From Fervidobacterium pennivorans DSM 9078 (GTDB lineage: Bacteria > Thermotogota > Thermotogae > Thermotogales > Fervidobacteriaceae), in assembly GCF_000235405.2 (NCBI RefSeq), contig NC_017095.1, positions 769,501 through 833,500 of the forward strand: a DNA stretch of 64,000 bases. Direction: 5' to 3'. The notes under the pieces were generated by a model that was not told the origin of the DNA, searched no databases, and worked only from the letters and a program-made list of their open reading frames with translations. The position numbers were made by a program, and so were the translations under genes. Numbering within the stretch: the first letter of the stretch is position 1; every line of letters begins with the position of its first letter. Positions 41,916-53,397 of this stretch are shown here, one piece after another.

Positions 41916-43081
41916 TTATTCTCACCCTGCCTAAGTTTAATGAGTTTTTCAACTAATATTTTAGTTTCTTCTTCTGTTATTTTTTCCAAAGTGTCATATT
42001 CCGAGAAATCTTTTTGCATCTCCTCGTAGAATTCGGCTGAAGGCTGGCTTTCTTCAACCCAGCTATCTCTTTGAACCCTCAATTTACTTAAAAGTCCTGC
42101 TTCAATACTTTCCATCTCTATCTGTTCTACTTGAGACATCTTTTCTTGTGGTTGTGTAACTATTTCTTTCCCCAGGTCCTCGATTAATTCTTTAGTTTCG
42201 CCCAGTATTTCCTCAACGATCTTTTCTCTTTCAACCTCTTTCTCAGGAGCCTCAGCTAAATGTTCTTTTTCTAATTCTTCTGCACCTTTAGCTTCTGTTG
42301 GTTTTTGCTTTGTTTCCTCTTTTTGAGGTATTTGTTCGAAGATATCTTTGAAAACATCAATTTCACTTTGCAATAGTTGTTCAAAATCAACAATTCTTGC
42401 TTCTTTTGGTATAAGTTCGAACTCCTCAGAAAACAATTTTTCAGAAGGCTCTACAAAACTTTCAGAAACATTTTGACCAACGGTCGAGGGTGGCAAGGTG
42501 GCTTCGGCAGGTTTTTTAGGAAGCTCAATTACCATCCTTCTAGCTTTGTAAATTCTAAACTCTGCAATCAAAAGAACAGCAAATGTTATCACAAAGATGA
42601 GAAAAATAGGTAAAAAGTTACTTTTAGATTTTTTCTCCACTTGAGAAGCTACTTGTGTAGCTTCTTCTACAGTTGTTGGTCTGTAGGTTGAAATCCATTT
42701 TTTCCATTCATCCTGAGCTTTTCGCTGGCTTATAGAATCAAGCAGGGCTCTGACAAATTCATTGTTGTAACCGGCAAGATAACTTCTTGCTTTGTCGTAG
42801 TCACCCATCATATAGGCAGATATACCCATTTTAAACTTTATCTGAGAATCGTATCCTTCTATTGTAGGATCGGTCGAGAACGCTAACTCGTAATTTTTCA
42901 AAGCAGTCGAATAGTCCCCGGATTTATAGGAAAGTTCCGCAGCAGAGTAATATTCTATTGCCTTCTGTGAAACTGCTAACAGTAAGGTCACATGACTTAA
43001 AAATATCACAAATGTGATTAGAAAAACCAAAAATCTTCCATTGGGTTGTTCCCACAGTAAGTAGGAGCGTTCAGAAGACAT
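41912..43081 (-). CDS. TPR-containing membrane protein with long acidic cytoplasmic tail
   Basis: About 389 residues. An N-terminal membrane helix (FLVFLITFVIFLSHVTLLLA) leads into a short TPR-like repeat region (AIEYYSAAELSYKSGDYSTA; IKFKMGISAYMMGDYDKARS). A second membrane helix follows (FLPIFLIFVITFAVLLIAEF) and then a ~210-residue Glu/Lys-rich, low-complexity tail. The TPR part would face the periplasm and the tail the cytoplasm. Function not recognised; a scaffold role is a guess. ATG at 43081 follows GAGAGGTG. It lies between rho and the permeases. Confidence 0.65.
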   Translation of the reverse strand: MSSERSYLLWEQPNGRFLVFLITFVIFLSHVTLLLAVSQKAIEYYSAAELSYKSGDYSTALKNYELAFSTDPTIEGYDSQIKFKMGISAYMMGDYDKARSYLAGYNNEFVRALLDSISQRKAQDEWKKWISTYRPTTVEEATQVASQVEKKSKSNFLPIFLIFVITFAVLLIAEFRIYKARRMVIELPKKPAEATLPPSTVGQNVSESFVEPSEKLFSEEFELIPKEARIVDFEQLLQSEIDVFKDIFEQIPQKEETKQKPTEAKGAEELEKEHLAEAPEKEVEREKIVEEILGETKELIEDLGKEIVTQPQEKMSQVEQIEMESIEAGLLSKLRVQRDSWVEESQPSAEFYEEMQKDFSEYDTLEKITEEETKILVEKLIKLRQGENN

Positions 43082-43110
43082 AAATGCACCTCTCACACCG
43101 CTCAATAAAT

Positions 43111-44379
43111 CTAAACACTTTTTTGAGCATCTATGAGTGCTAAGAATTCTGCATTTGTTTTCGTATCTTTAAGCTTGTTTAGAAGTAATTTCAGACCTTC
43201 TTCTTCGCTCATGGAATCAAGCATACGTCTCAATAACCAGATTTTCTTAAGGTTGGACTGCTCAATGAGCAGTTCCTCTCTTCTAGTTCCAGAAAGTGTA
43301 ATGTTAATTGCTGGGAATATCCTTTTGTTTGCAAGTTGTCTTGACAAAACCAGCTCCATGTTACCTGTTCCTTTGAATTCTTCGAATATTACTTCGTCCA
43401 TTTTTGAACCGGTTTCAACAAGTGCGGTTGCTATTATGGTCAAACTTCCACCCTCACGAGTGTTACGGGCAGCTCCGAAGAATTGCTTAGGTTTATGAAG
43501 CGCAGCAGGGTCAACACCACCAGTTAATAATTTCCCACTCGGTGGTACCGTTACATTGTAGACTCTTGCAAGCCTTGTCAAACTATCCAAAAGCACAACA
43601 ACGTGATTGCCGTACTCCACAAGTCGCTTACACATTTCCAATGTTAATTCAGCTATTTTTATTTGCTTTTCAGATGGCATATCAAAGGGGGCGGCAATTA
43701 CTTTTGCATCAACAGATTCTTTAATATCGGTTACCTCTTCCGGTCTTTCATCAATTAGCAAAACTATTCTGAATGTATCCGGATGATTTTCCGCAATTCC
43801 ATTCGCAATCTCTTTAAGGATTGTTGTTTTCCCAGCTTTTGGTGGTGCAACAATCATACCTCGTTGCCCTTTTCCTATTGGAGCAAATAAATCTATAAGC
43901 CTTGTAGAGAAAACGTCAGGTTTGGTTTCAAGTATATATCGCTCTTTTGGATAATCTGGAGTAAGGTTTTCAAAATTGACACGTTCGTTGGCAAATTCTG
44001 GTGGTTTATAATTTATTGCTTCAATCTTAATCATTGCGTTGAAACGTTCACCCTCTTTTGGAGGACGGATAACACCGGAAACTATGTCTCCGGTATTCAG
44101 ATTAAATTTTCGAATTTGTGATTGTGAAACGTATATGTCTTTTGGTCCTGAAAGCATCGTTTCCAAACTTCTCAAAAAGCCATAGCCATCCGGGGCTATT
44201 TCAAGTACACCTTCTCCAAAAAAGTATCCTTCAGCTTTTGCTTTCGCTTCGAGAATTTCGAATATTAAATCCTGTTTCCTCATACTAGTATATCTTGGAA
44301 TGTCGTATTTTCTCGCTAGCTCATACAATTCTTTCATTGTCATTTCTTCAAGTTGTTTCATGCTGATACCTTCGCTCAA
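43111..44379 (-). CDS. rho: Transcription termination factor Rho
   Basis: A 422-residue hexameric RNA helicase. It has the N-terminal Rho_N fold (LEEMTMKELYELARKYDIPR), the RNA-binding cold-shock domain (GVLEIAPDGYGFLRS, DIYVSQSQIRKFNL, DIVSGVIRPPKEGERF), the P-loop GMIVAPPKAGKTTILKEIAN, Walker B VVVLLDSLTRLAR and the Q/R-loop region SGTRREELL. Length is standard. The TTG start lies 10 nt behind GGAGG. upp lies about 50 nt upstream. Confidence 0.97.
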   Translation of the reverse strand: MSEGISMKQLEEMTMKELYELARKYDIPRYTSMRKQDLIFEILEAKAKAEGYFFGEGVLEIAPDGYGFLRSLETMLSGPKDIYVSQSQIRKFNLNTGDIVSGVIRPPKEGERFNAMIKIEAINYKPPEFANERVNFENLTPDYPKERYILETKPDVFSTRLIDLFAPIGKGQRGMIVAPPKAGKTTILKEIANGIAENHPDTFRIVLLIDERPEEVTDIKESVDAKVIAAPFDMPSEKQIKIAELTLEMCKRLVEYGNHVVVLLDSLTRLARVYNVTVPPSGKLLTGGVDPAALHKPKQFFGAARNTREGGSLTIIATALVETGSKMDEVIFEEFKGTGNMELVLSRQLANKRIFPAINITLSGTRREELLIEQSNLKKIWLLRRMLDSMSEEEGLKLLLNKLKDTKTNAEFLALIDAQKSV

Positions 44380-44432
44380 CTATTAGCCACCTCCTAAAAA
44401 TCAAAAAAATCATTAACCCATGATAAAAAACG

Positions 44433-46107
<1,675 letters not shown>

Positions 46108-46123
<16 letters not shown>

Positions 46124-47166
46124 CCTATCTTTTTAGCCACCTCCTCTGGATTGCGAGCAAAACCGATTACTGTTTCTTTCGTTATTTCTCCAGTGAAATA
46201 TGCTTTTAGTAAAGCGTCGTCAAAAAGCACGTTACCAAGCTTTTGAGCAGTTTGCATGATACTTTCTATTTGGTGTATCTTTCCCTCTCTTATGAGATTT
46301 TTTACAGCAGCGTTAGCTACAAGAATTTCGGCAATTGGCATCATTCCTATCGTTTTCTTTGGGACAAGTCTTTGATAGATAACGCCAACCAGTGTGTTGG
46401 CAAGTTGCAGAGAAACTTGTTTTTGCTGATGTGCAGGAAAAACATCAACGATTCTCTCAGGAGCTGTTGCGGCGGAATTTGTGTGAAGAGTTCCAAGCAC
46501 AAGATGTCCCGTTTCGGCAGCAGTTAAAGCTAATGATATCGTCTCTAAATCCCTCATTTCACCAACGAGAATTATATCAGGGTCCTGTCTGAGAGCGTAT
46601 TTGAGACCATCTGCAAATGACTCCGTGTCCCTTCCAACTTCGCGTTGATGGATCAATGAGTTCTTGTTTTCGAAAACGTATTCTATGGGGTCTTCTATTG
46701 TAATAATGTGGTAAGCGTATTTAGAGTTAATGTAATCAACCATGGCTGCAAGGGTCGTTGATTTACCACTACCCGTAGGACCTGTTATAATAATTAACCC
46801 TGTATCCCTGTCACAAAAATCTCGAATTGTTGTTGGCAGCCCGAGTTCTTCGAAAGTTCTTATACGTTTGGTAATAATTCTTAAGGCAAGTGCAGGGTTA
46901 CCACGTTCGTAGTAGAGATTTGCCCTAATCCTAACATCTTCGAATCCGAAAGAAAAGTCTACTTCTTTATTATGACTCATGATGTCATGTTCTTCCAAAA
47001 GTCGAGTTACAATTTCCTTTACCTCACCATAAGAAAGTGGTGAGTAACCCTGCATTTTTGTTAGATAACCGTCCACACGAATTATCGGAGGATTTCCCAC
47101 AGATATATGAACATCGGTAGCCCTTGCATTTTTTGCTTTACTTATGATTTCATAGATATCAACCAT
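46108..47166 (-). CDS. pilT: Twitching motility ATPase PilT
   Basis: A 352-residue type IV pilus retraction ATPase. It has an N-terminal PAS-like domain ([20 protein letters not shown]), Walker [18 protein letters not shown], an Asp box ([13 protein letters not shown]), Walker [17 protein letters not shown], a His box ([20 protein letters not shown]) and the PilT-type C-terminal [20 protein letters not shown]. These distinguish PilT from PilB. No other pilus genes are in the window. Upstream dnaX, downstream prfA. Confidence 0.95.
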
Positions 47167-47192
47167 GTGATGCTCACATCCTTTCTTTTAAT

Positions 47193-48809
47193 TTAGTCCG
47201 TGAGCAGAATCTTTAACTTCTCCAAAACAGGGTCGTGCTCATCATCCGAAAGCTCTACAACAACTTCTCTGTTCTTGCCTGATTTTTTCTGGTAAAGTAG
47301 AGCTATTTGGTCTTTCTTTTCTTTCATTACCTCATAACTGAACTGTTTTGATTTGTCAAAGACAATTCTTACAACATCGTCGAGTTCATAGACTGTAGCA
47401 AGAGACAAACCAACAAATATGGATAAATCCCCATTGAGTTTTAAGTCTTCTAATATTTCTTTTGTCACAAATGTTTGATTTAGTTGAGATGTGTTTTCTG
47501 AAGCAGAACGTTCTACCTCTTTTCCATCTAGAGCTGAAAGCTTTGTAGCTTCAGGAGATTCTTTTGGATTTTCTTCTTGCTTGAGCTCACCAAATTGCTT
47601 AAGTGGCACTTCTGACCCAGGTTGCATGAGTTCAGCTTTTTCAAAACCAACTGCTGATATTTCTTCTTTTTCTTCGTTAGTTACTTCGACTTTTCTAGCG
47701 TGCACCACTTGAGTTAATGCTTGCTTCTCATTTGCAACTTGAGTGTGGTTAGTTGCTCTTTCACCTTTTGTCAAAATCGTTGAGGTTATCTCTGAAGTTC
47801 CAGTTCCACCCGATTTATTGACTGTTAGCGCCAGACTAATTACCAATACTTTTGCTAATAGTAGTTTTTCTTCGGCAATTTTCAACTCTTTTTGTATTCT
47901 ATAAATTTCGGAAGCTAACTTAATACCTTGAGCGCTTTTATTTTCCAACAGTTTTTCCATAACTTGTGTCAGAAATGTGTCAAAATCTCCTCTTTCGGTG
48001 TAAACTTCATCAATAATACCTTCAATGTCTTCAAAATTTCCGGAGAGTATAGCCTCGATAAATTTATCTATTGTTTCCTCACTTACTAATCCCAAAGCTT
48101 CGTTCACAGTTTCTGGAGTAACTTCTCCGCCTGAGTACCTCACTACTTGTTCAAGGATGGAAAGTGCATCTCTAAGTCCACCTGCAGCCTTTTTCACTAT
48201 TTTCTCTAAAGCATCTTCTGTTACATCGTAACCTTCTTTAATACAAATTTCTCTGAGCCTGTTTTTAATTTCATTGTTTGATATATTCCGGAATTCCAAA
48301 ACCTGGCATCGAGAAATGATAGTCGGAGGTATCTTTTCGGGGTTTGTCGTGGCTAGGATAAAGACAACATGTTCGGGAGGTTCTTCAAGGGTCTTTAAAA
48401 GGGCATTGAATGCCTCTTTCGTAAGCATATGAACTTCGTCAATAATATAAACTTTATGTTTCCCCATAACTGGAGTGAAATTGACACCATCTCTTATTTT
48501 CCTTACTTCATCAATACCCCTGTTTGATGCAGCATCAAGTTCTATAACATCTAAATGCGAGCCACTGTCGATAGCTTTACAAGAAACACATTCATTGCAT
48601 GGCTCCTCATACTGATTCTTCTCACAGTTTAATGATTTTGCTATAATTCTTGCAGTTGTGGTTTTTCCTGTTCCGCGAGGACCAGCAAATATGTATGCAT
48701 GACTAATCCTTCGTTTTTCAAGAGCGTTTTTTAATAACCTCTTAATATGTTCTTGTCCCACTATTTCTGAGAACCTTGTAGGCCTATATTTTCTATACAG
48801 CGCTTCCAT
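47193..48809 (-). CDS. dnaX: DNA polymerase III subunit gamma/tau
   Basis: A 538-residue clamp-loader ATPase. It has YRKYRPTRFSEIVGQEHIK, P-loop FAGPRGTGKTTTARIIA, a zinc module CEKNQYEEPCNECVSC, the DEAD-type IDEVHMLTKEAFNALLKTLE and sensor-1 ATTNPEKIPPTIISRC. The C-terminal ~200 residues are variable and acidic (tau-like). The frame is open further upstream, but the ATG at 48809 has GAGGTGGA 7 nt before it and begins the conserved sequence. No clear frameshift signal for a separate gamma form was seen. Confidence 0.95.
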   Translation of the reverse strand: MEALYRKYRPTRFSEIVGQEHIKRLLKNALEKRRISHAYIFAGPRGTGKTTTARIIAKSLNCEKNQYEEPCNECVSCKAIDSGSHLDVIELDAASNRGIDEVRKIRDGVNFTPVMGKHKVYIIDEVHMLTKEAFNALLKTLEEPPEHVVFILATTNPEKIPPTIISRCQVLEFRNISNNEIKNRLREICIKEGYDVTEDALEKIVKKAAGGLRDALSILEQVVRYSGGEVTPETVNEALGLVSEETIDKFIEAILSGNFEDIEGIIDEVYTERGDFDTFLTQVMEKLLENKSAQGIKLASEIYRIQKELKIAEEKLLLAKVLVISLALTVNKSGGTGTSEITSTILTKGERATNHTQVANEKQALTQVVHARKVEVTNEEKEEISAVGFEKAELMQPGSEVPLKQFGELKQEENPKESPEATKLSALDGKEVERSASENTSQLNQTFVTKEILEDLKLNGDLSIFVGLSLATVYELDDVVRIVFDKSKQFSYEVMKEKKDQIALLYQKKSGKNREVVVELSDDEHDPVLEKLKILLTD

Positions 48810-48850
48810 ATGCTCCACCTCTGCTAAACGCTGAAATACTGATGTAAATT

Positions 48851-49759
48851 TCACAAGATCGATTGGACTTCTTTTTGTATGATTTTAAGCACTGTTTCCA
48901 AAGCCTGTTTACCAGGTTCAAGCCACACGGCATTTGGAAATCTTCTAAGATAGATTATTTGTCTTCTTGCGTAATGACGAGTGTTTCTTTTCATTAAGTG
49001 TAAAGCCAACTCTAGACTGTAGATTCCATCCAAGTATTCGATTATCTCCCTGTAACCTATAGTTTTGAAAGCGTCAAGGTTCTTACCGTATTTTTCTACA
49101 AGCATTTTTACTTCATCGATAAGTCCCTGTTCAATCATCTTTTCAGCGCGTTGATTTATTCTTTCGTAAAGTTCTTCCCTTTTTGGATTCAAAACAATAA
49201 GAATGAAGTCATCATAATTTGCTTTTTGCGTCTGCAATTCAGAAATCCTCTTCCCTGTTTTTAGGTAGACCTCTAATGCCCTTATCGTACGCTTCACATC
49301 TTGTGGATGTATTCTGGCTGCAGCTTCCGGGTCAAATTCCTCTAGCATCTTTCTCAGAATCCCTGGTTCTTGCTCATTTAGCTTACTGAGTTCTTTCCTA
49401 ATGTTTTCATCCCGAGAGACTCCTTCAAAGAAGCCTTTTACTAATGCATCTATGTATAAACCTGTCCCTCCTACGTATATTGGTATTTTGCCAGCTCTTT
49501 TAACTTCTTCTTCCTTCTTTTTTGCCATTTTTTGGTACAGAAAAGCATTAAAATACTCGTTTGGTTCGATAATGTCAATCATGTGGTGCTTTACTAAGGA
49601 TAACTGGTATGGATCCGGTTTTGCTGTTCCAATGTCCATGTACTTATATATCTGCCTAGAATCCATAGAAATAACTTCTATGGGCAAGTATTCCGCAAGC
49701 TGGATTGCAAATTCGGTCTTCCCTGAAGCGGTTGGCCCGGAAATTATTATTCTTTTCAC
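48851..49759 (-). CDS. miaA: tRNA dimethylallyltransferase
   Basis: A 302-residue enzyme adding an isopentenyl group to A37 of UNN-reading tRNAs. Motifs are IISGPTASGKTEFAIQLAEY, SMDSRQIYKYMDIGTAKPDP, VGGTGLYIDALVKG, the ALEVYLKTGKRISELQ loop and NTRHYARRQIIYLRR. The GTG at 49759 lies behind GGGGGATTAAA and begins the conserved protein; the open frame to 49828 lacks a signal. Its 3' end is 41 nt from the chosen dnaX ATG, in the same transcription direction. Confidence 0.95.
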   Translation of the reverse strand: MKRIIISGPTASGKTEFAIQLAEYLPIEVISMDSRQIYKYMDIGTAKPDPYQLSLVKHHMIDIIEPNEYFNAFLYQKMAKKKEEEVKRAGKIPIYVGGTGLYIDALVKGFFEGVSRDENIRKELSKLNEQEPGILRKMLEEFDPEAAARIHPQDVKRTIRALEVYLKTGKRISELQTQKANYDDFILIVLNPKREELYERINQRAEKMIEQGLIDEVKMLVEKYGKNLDAFKTIGYREIIEYLDGIYSLELALHLMKRNTRHYARRQIIYLRRFPNAVWLEPGKQALETVLKIIQKEVQSIL

Positions 49760-49820
49760 TTTAATCCCCCATTTTTTAAAGCTGTTAGAAACATCTCTAG
49801 ACGCGATTACCAAACAAAGG

Positions 49821-50489
49821 TTAGTCAACTTTCAGTTCAATACTAACGTTATTAGCTTTCATATCGTTTTTTTCAGTGTATATAACAGCGTCTGATGCAG
49901 TCATCTTTATACCTTTTTTCGGATCATTTATTACTACCGCTCCGTAAAGATAAAGTTCTCCCTTCTCTTTGTCATATTCAAATCTGTCAGCCACAGCAGT
50001 TATATCACCTTTTGTAATGTTTACTCCTCCTTTTTTAGTTCCACTGTATTTGTTGTTTTCAAGATCGTAATTCAGGGTGTCCGTAATTATAATTATTTTC
50101 TCGTTACTCTTTGTATCTATAATAGTGACTGTAGAGTTAGTTAGAGCACCTGTTTTGTTATCTAAGTCATAGGTCATTTTATCGGCAACGGCGCTACCAC
50201 CGTCAAATGTGAATTCAACTTTCGTTGGAATCTCTACTATTTTCCATTTGTCTCCAACCTTTTTAACGTACATCTCCGTTGTCCTGAGACTTACCTTATC
50301 CTCATCGATATTTACAAAAACACTACCTTTGTAGTAAATAACATCACTTTTTGGTTCAACATAATCTGCTGAAACGCGAACGGTTTTAGATTTTTTTTGA
50401 GTTGTAGCTGTTGTGGTTTGAGAAGTCAAAACTACTACAACAGCAACCAATAAAATCAAAATGCCAGCTATCCTAAAAAAACTTTTCAT
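49821..50489 (-). CDS. LptA/OstA-like periplasmic protein
   Basis: A 222-residue protein. A signal peptide (FFRIAGILILLVAVVVVLTS) is followed by a beta-jellyroll OstA-type repeat region: VSADYVEPKSDVIYYKGSVF, TEMYVKKVG, GSAVADKMTYDLDNKTGALT, TLNYDLENNKYSGTKKGGVN, ADRFEYDKEKGELYLYG and ASDAVIYTEKNDMKA. The repeated 'A-D-x-x-x-Y-D/E-x-x-x-x' units are those of LptA, which bridges lipid transfer to the outer membrane. Thermotogota lack typical LPS, so the cargo is unclear. GGAGG precedes the ATG. Confidence 0.75.
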   Translation of the reverse strand: MKSFFRIAGILILLVAVVVVLTSQTTTATTQKKSKTVRVSADYVEPKSDVIYYKGSVFVNIDEDKVSLRTTEMYVKKVGDKWKIVEIPTKVEFTFDGGSAVADKMTYDLDNKTGALTNSTVTIIDTKSNEKIIIITDTLNYDLENNKYSGTKKGGVNITKGDITAVADRFEYDKEKGELYLYGAVVINDPKKGIKMTASDAVIYTEKNDMKANNVSIELKVD

Positions 50490-50540
50490 AAGTACCCCTC
50501 CGAAGTATATTAATTTGTCCCTAAACTTTGATATTGTTGA

Positions 50541-51296
50541 TCAGTGAAACTTTTCTAAGAACTCTTTACCAGCTAAATAGAAACGATTGCTGATAGACCT
50601 AAAATCCTTAAAACCGGAACCACTAAGTCTGATAGTCACTGTTACTTTTGCTTTTTCAGTTGCAAGCTTGATAAAAGAAGCTGTCCTGGCAAAGGTGGCC
50701 ATTAGAAGGAAGTCGGTGGCCCTACGAGGTTCAAAAGGATCATACCAATCAATGTATATTATACCATCACCTTCAGGAATTCCAAAGACCCAACTTGAGG
50801 AAATATACCCATCAACAGGTGCAAAATCAATAGGATAAGGAAGTGCGTGTATTAAAACTTCTCGTGCATTGCCGTAAAGGATTTCATCTTGCCTTTTCTC
50901 CAAGTTAAAAGCGTGTATTTTTATTCTGGATTGTTCTTCAATCTCCACATTTGGAATCCACTTCTCAACAAATTCACTAAGTTTTTGTTTTGATAACTCT
51001 AAATCTATCCTCTTTTGCATCTTATACAAAAGCAAAAAGTTTTTTCCAATCTCTGACAAAGAAGGTTTAAAACTACCTTTGAAAAACTTGGAAGCCTCGT
51101 CCCACATACTTGAAAGAATGTTGTATGCATTATTTCTTTGATATGTCCATAAAATCAATGGTATGCACGAAAAACCGCTGCAATGTATCTCCAAATCGTC
51201 TCTTTCTGTAACCTTATTTTCTGAAAGAGCGTTTAAGAGCCCAACAGCTCCTAAATAGTGTAGAATATCACCGCCTAATGAAATTTTCAAATTCAT
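50541..51296 (-). CDS. Patatin-fold protein lacking the catalytic dyad (pseudo-patatin)
   Basis: A 251-residue protein not matching a named family by eye. Its layout follows its upstream neighbour, a patatin: KISLGGDILHYLGAVGLLNAL stands where patatins have the GGG oxyanion loop. IHCSGFSCIPLILW replaces the nucleophile elbow (G-x-S-x-G becomes GFSCI), and FAPVDGYISSSWVFGIPEGD replaces the DGG/DGA catalytic Asp region. I infer a diverged, probably inactive paralogue. AGGAG precedes the ATG, and the gene overlaps the patatin by 29 nt. It may form a heterodimer with it. Confidence 0.5.
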   Translation of the reverse strand: MNLKISLGGDILHYLGAVGLLNALSENKVTERDDLEIHCSGFSCIPLILWTYQRNNAYNILSSMWDEASKFFKGSFKPSLSEIGKNFLLLYKMQKRIDLELSKQKLSEFVEKWIPNVEIEEQSRIKIHAFNLEKRQDEILYGNAREVLIHALPYPIDFAPVDGYISSSWVFGIPEGDGIIYIDWYDPFEPRRATDFLLMATFARTASFIKLATEKAKVTVTIRLSGSGFKDFRSISNRFYLAGKEFLEKFH

Positions 51297-52050
51297 CTTT
51301 CACTCTCCTTGCAACAATTAAAGCATTTCGATAAACTTCTTCATGTTTAGCAAAATCGCTCCAGCTGACATTTACAGGATAAATAAACGTGAAATCTGCC
51401 ACACTGAGCTCGTTCTGCACAATATATGACTCTTTAACTGCATCTACAGTGAGCATTAGTTCCATATGTGTTGTGTATGGTGGTATGCGCTCTTCAAAAA
51501 CACTAGCTACTATGGTATCTGCTCCGTACTCTTTCAATTCAAAAGTAGGAACAGGAGATAGAATCCCGCCATCAAGCATTCGAACACCTGCAATGTATGT
51601 AGGTTCAAATACTCCAGGAACAGTGCAACTTGCAAGCACTGCATCAACAAGGTAGCCTTCATCTATGACGAAACTCTTCCAGGTTTCTATATCAAAAGCC
51701 ACAACTAAAAGTTTTGTTTTTAGCTCCGAGAACTTCTTTTTACCAAACAACTCTTTGAAAAATTGATAGAACTCATCCAAACTGTAAAGAGCTTCTTTTA
51801 TAACCATCTCTAAATTCATTATCGGTTCAGGTTTCGTACTTTGTTTTTTGAGAAATTTACGAACTGTTTCTGAAAAGATCTTGTAAACAATTTCTGAGCT
51901 GCCATGTAATGCATATAACGCTCCAACAATAGAACCTGCTGACGAACCCGAAATAATATCAGGTTCGACGTTGCATTCTTCAAAAACTTTCAGTGTTGCG
52001 ATATGCGAAAATCCTTTTACTCCTCCGGCTTGAAGAGCAAGTCCAACCAT
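51268..52050 (-). CDS. Patatin-like phospholipase
   Basis: About 260 residues with the patatin layout: LALQAGGVKGFSHIATLKVF (oxyanion hole), IISGSSAGSIVGALYALHG with the nucleophile Ser in G-S-S-A-G, and MLDGGILSPVPTFEL with the catalytic Asp. Such RssA-type enzymes hydrolyse acyl chains of lipids. The chosen ATG (52050) begins the conserved sequence; AAAGGA lies a little far upstream (13 nt), so a start further up is possible. It sits between the Omp-alpha-like anchor and LptA-like genes, so membrane-lipid remodelling is a reasonable guess. Confidence 0.85.
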   Translation of the reverse strand: MVGLALQAGGVKGFSHIATLKVFEECNVEPDIISGSSAGSIVGALYALHGSSEIVYKIFSETVRKFLKKQSTKPEPIMNLEMVIKEALYSLDEFYQFFKELFGKKKFSELKTKLLVVAFDIETWKSFVIDEGYLVDAVLASCTVPGVFEPTYIAGVRMLDGGILSPVPTFELKEYGADTIVASVFEERIPPYTTHMELMLTVDAVKESYIVQNELSVADFTFIYPVNVSWSDFAKHEEVYRNALIVARRVKDEFENFIRR

Positions 52051-52084
52051 AATTACTATCAAATCCTTTCTAGTTATTCTCAAT

Positions 52085-53362
52085 TCACTTGAGAAGTACG
52101 AGAATTCCTGCAACTATGGAAACTAACAAACTAATGTAAGTTATTGTTCGCGTAGTCATCAATTGACTATTTAAACTCTCCACTTGCGCTGAAAGCTTTT
52201 TTATATCCTCGTTATTAGCGTTATTAGAAGCTTCGAGTTGAGAAACTTTTTGTTCCAAAGAGTCGAACTTTTTCACAGAGTTCTGAGAAACGACAAGTTC
52301 GTTGAGTACATATCTTTGTTCCAAGACCACTTGAGAAAGACTGTCCTCAAGCTTTTTGAATCTTGCTTCAAGCTGGTCAAATCGGTTAGAAAGTACTTCC
52401 AAGTTAGAGAATGTATTGATTATTGTCAAAGCATCTAAGGCTTCTAAACGTTGTAAAAAGTCTTGACCTTTTCCTATAACTTCCTCAATAGTTCCAAGAC
52501 GAGACTTTAATTTCTCAATTTCTCCTGATAATTGATTTCTCAAATCATTTATACTCGCCATGGTGGTGTTTTGGAGATTCTTAATATTCTCCGAAGAACT
52601 TGCTTCCAATTTGGAAATCTTTTCCGATAGCGAATTAGTCGTAATTATTGTATGTTCAACCTTTTTTTCTAAATCCGTCGCCCTTGTTTTAAGTTTTTCA
52701 ACTTCATTAATATAATAGTTCATCAGCTGAGTGAATTCATTTAGTCTCTCTTCTAAACTATTTATCTGAGCTGTCAATTGTGCTATGTCTTTAGCGAAAT
52801 CCTTCGATTGGGAAAGTGTTGAAATTTTGTTTTCAACAGCAGTAACCCTTCTGGCCAATGCTGAAAGCTCATTCTGTACAGAGATAATAGTTTGCTGGTC
52901 CTTTGATGGGTTGGTGCTTTTAGTTTCAAGGTTCGCGACCTTGTTTTCAATTGCTAAAAGTCTTTTTTTTAAATCGGTCACTTCACTTTGCAAAGCCGAA
53001 AAACTTTGGAGTTGAGCAGAAGGAATATTGGATACTTGTTTTTCTAATGTAGTAATTCTCGATTCAAGCTTTGCTAAATCATCGGACTTGCTACTTTGTA
53101 AGTTTGTTAACTTGTATCTATCTATGAGCGCATACAAATAGCGTGCAAGGTCAAGTTTTGTTACAAGTAAAGAAGGTTTAAAATTTCCATTTGAATCTAC
53201 GTCCATAATCTTTTGTTCTACAAGGAAAAGCACAGCTTTGTATTCAGCTGCGGATGGAGAAAGATCTTTTATTGCGGTAGAAAACCCAAAGACGCTAAAG
53301 CAAATCAGGAAAAGAATAATGACACTTCGATATTTTAACAGTCGATAGAAAACGTAAGTCAT
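52085..53362 (-). CDS. Toga anchor protein: SLH domain, coiled-coil rod, C-terminal membrane helix (Omp-alpha-like)
   Basis: About 425 residues. After a signal peptide (VIILFLICFSVFGF) comes one SLH-type module (KDLSPSAAEYKAVLFLVEQK...SLLVTKLDLARYLYALIDRY). Then about 300 residues of heptad-rich coiled coil follow (LESRITTLEKQVSNI, LQSEVTDLKKRLLAIENKVA). The end is a hydrophobic helix (YISLLVSIVAGILVLLK). This is the known layout of Thermotoga Omp-alpha, a rod spanning the periplasm with the SLH end on the wall and the C-terminus in the outer membrane. GAGGTGAAG precedes the ATG at 53362. It suggests a Thermotogota host. Confidence 0.85.
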   Translation of the reverse strand: MTYVFYRLLKYRSVIILFLICFSVFGFSTAIKDLSPSAAEYKAVLFLVEQKIMDVDSNGNFKPSLLVTKLDLARYLYALIDRYKLTNLQSSKSDDLAKLESRITTLEKQVSNIPSAQLQSFSALQSEVTDLKKRLLAIENKVANLETKSTNPSKDQQTIISVQNELSALARRVTAVENKISTLSQSKDFAKDIAQLTAQINSLEERLNEFTQLMNYYINEVEKLKTRATDLEKKVEHTIITTNSLSEKISKLEASSSENIKNLQNTTMASINDLRNQLSGEIEKLKSRLGTIEEVIGKGQDFLQRLEALDALTIINTFSNLEVLSNRFDQLEARFKKLEDSLSQVVLEQRYVLNELVVSQNSVKKFDSLEQKVSQLEASNNANNEDIKKLSAQVESLNSQLMTTRTITYISLLVSIVAGILVLLK

Positions 53363-53397
53363 GCTCTTCACCTCGCATTGAAATCTGGAAGTAGTCT

